In this document: in pieces, positions 63,301 to 64,000 of the stretch
How positions within the stretch are numbered: position 1 is the first letter of the stretch
Layout: each line of letters opens with the position of its first letter
DNA from: Trichoplax sp. H2
Taxonomy: Eukaryota > Placozoa > Uniplacotomia > Trichoplacea
Reading direction: 5' to 3'
Assembly (NCBI GenBank): GCA_003344405.1
Contig: NOWV01000233.1
Coordinates: 1-64,000 of the forward strand
Length of the DNA: 64,000 nucleotides
Notes under the pieces: model-generated
Databases searched by the model: none
What the model was told of the DNA's origin: nothing
What the model saw: the letters and a program-made list of their open reading frames with translations, nothing else
Translations under genes and position numbers: made by a program

Positions 63301-64000
63301 TATGAAGCTTTGTAGCTATGCCAGAGTCGATCCATTCAATAAATGTACTTCCTTTCAATTTTACGGTAGGTACAGCCTTGGCAATGTTACAAATTAGTTT
63401 TTGGAAGTCTCTACAACTCTGACTTTCTCGTATTTTATAACTTTTACCATCTTTATCTAGTTCATAATCAATTATAATCTTAGGAGTGCAAAAATTTTCT
63501 GAACATGAAGGTACTTTGGCAATTAGCGCTGCCATTAAAGAATCAAATCGTGAAAATGACTCTTCTTCGCTCAAGTTAGAGTCATAATTGATAGGAATTA
63601 ATATAACTAACGGCGAGCAGAATTCTTCAGGAACTCCATTGATATCGACGATAAAGCGCTCCCTTTGACCGGTTAGATTAATAGTATTAATTATCCACTC
63701 GCACAATACGGCGACATCTTCATGGTGGCTATCATCTTGCTTATATAGTGAATTTTCAAATGCTTTAGCATTAACATCAAATGTAGATATATAAATATGA
63801 GACTGAAAATTGTAAAGCTGATAATGTCCTGGATTGTTACAATTCCAAATTTTTGCGTAAAATTTATCGCTGCAAGCATTATTTAGCCCATTAGAATACG
63901 AATTTCTGTCCTTTATAGATTGCTGAAGGAAAGTATGACAATTAGGACTAGATAACATACGATGCTGATACTGTTCGTTATCTACATTTTCTATATTCTT
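60374..64000 (-). CDS. Roc-COR protein with zinc ribbon and CARD-like C-terminus (5' partial)
   Basis: Exons, high to low: 62257-64000 (open to the window edge, so the start is missing), 61227-61403, 60374-60699; about 750 residues visible. The first part looks like the end of a Roc GTPase domain: IWNCNNPGHYQLY sits where Roc proteins carry DxAGQ, and LVILIPINYD follows. Next is a COR-type segment (IFEYLQDIGDVLLYQ...VDILVINILWLITIINEV), then a C-Q-E-C / C-S-T-C pair spaced like a zinc ribbon. A low-complexity Ser/Asp/Glu linker with a KRKRN basic patch follows. The last exon (KALECCREEFERKNPYDEIK, RRERVLTPAEIENI, ALMEILLSRDDYDFLVVCDAL) has the length and LTPAE pattern of a CARD death-fold domain. 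This suggests a cytosolic signalling scaffold of the ROCO class in innate immunity or cell death. The GTPase P-loop lies outside the window. The CARD assignment is by pattern only. Confidence 0.8.
61404..62256 (-). other. Intron of Roc-COR/CARD gene
   Basis: 853-base intron between the COR/zinc-ribbon exon and the linker exon. Contains the 44-base tandem repeat at 61961-62125. Confidence 0.75.
61961..62125 (-). repeat. 44-base tandem repeat in intron
   Basis: Four diverged copies starting TAAATTTG or GTAAAWYTG at about 61961, 61998, 62042 and 62086. Each carries AACTGATGAGAGTTAT or a variant, followed by a purine-rich ACGAG/ATGAG end. Confidence 0.85.

Overview
This 64 kb window is eukaryotic nuclear DNA. 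It is strongly AT-rich, and its genes are split into many short exons with GT-AG introns of mostly 60-600 bases. The gene content is animal: a CDK8-type Mediator kinase, two TRPA1-like ankyrin channels, cathepsin-D-like aspartic proteases, and a Roc-COR protein ending in a CARD-like domain. Small introns, low GC and this gene mix best fit an early-branching animal with a compact genome, most likely a placozoan (Trichoplax/Hoilungia type). That assignment is inference; an AT-rich cnidarian is not excluded.

Layout. 42-6543 (+): a complete CDK8 orthologue in 12 coding exons, with a degenerate tandem repeat of about 2 kb inside intron 3. 8674-17812 (-) and 24910-33521 (-): two tandem TRPA1-like paralogues, 21 recognised coding exons each, with the same intron phases throughout. 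The downstream copy (A) has an in-frame TAA just before the membrane domain. Between them (22370-23066) lies a decayed remnant of a third copy, followed by a 466-base tandem duplication (23217-24143) and other repeats. 33522-40827 is gene-poor, with many short TACTGTA/TACAGTA motifs. 40828-41535 (-): an intronless crotonase-fold enzyme ending in SKL, a peroxisomal signal. 42086-43936 (+): a three-exon DsbA/FrnE-like thioredoxin-fold protein whose CPWC site is cut by an intron. 46131-50935 (-) and 52796-56774 (+): a head-to-head pair of nine-exon pepsin/cathepsin-D-like proteins. The plus-strand copy keeps both catalytic Asp residues; the minus-strand copy has Ser and Glu instead. 60374-64000 (-): the 3' part of a Roc-COR / zinc-ribbon / CARD-like gene running off the right edge.

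The genes do not form one pathway. Local duplication followed by divergence is the common theme: the TRPA cluster (two full copies plus one ruin) and the aspartic protease pair (one intact active site, one lost). Introns repeatedly carry roughly 100-base tandem repeats. The items most worth checking are the TRPA-A nonsense codon, the pseudo-protease, the third TRPA remnant, and the Roc-COR-CARD architecture. Exon borders were set by hand from splice consensus, reading phase and paralogue comparison; untranslated regions and first non-coding exons are not resolved.
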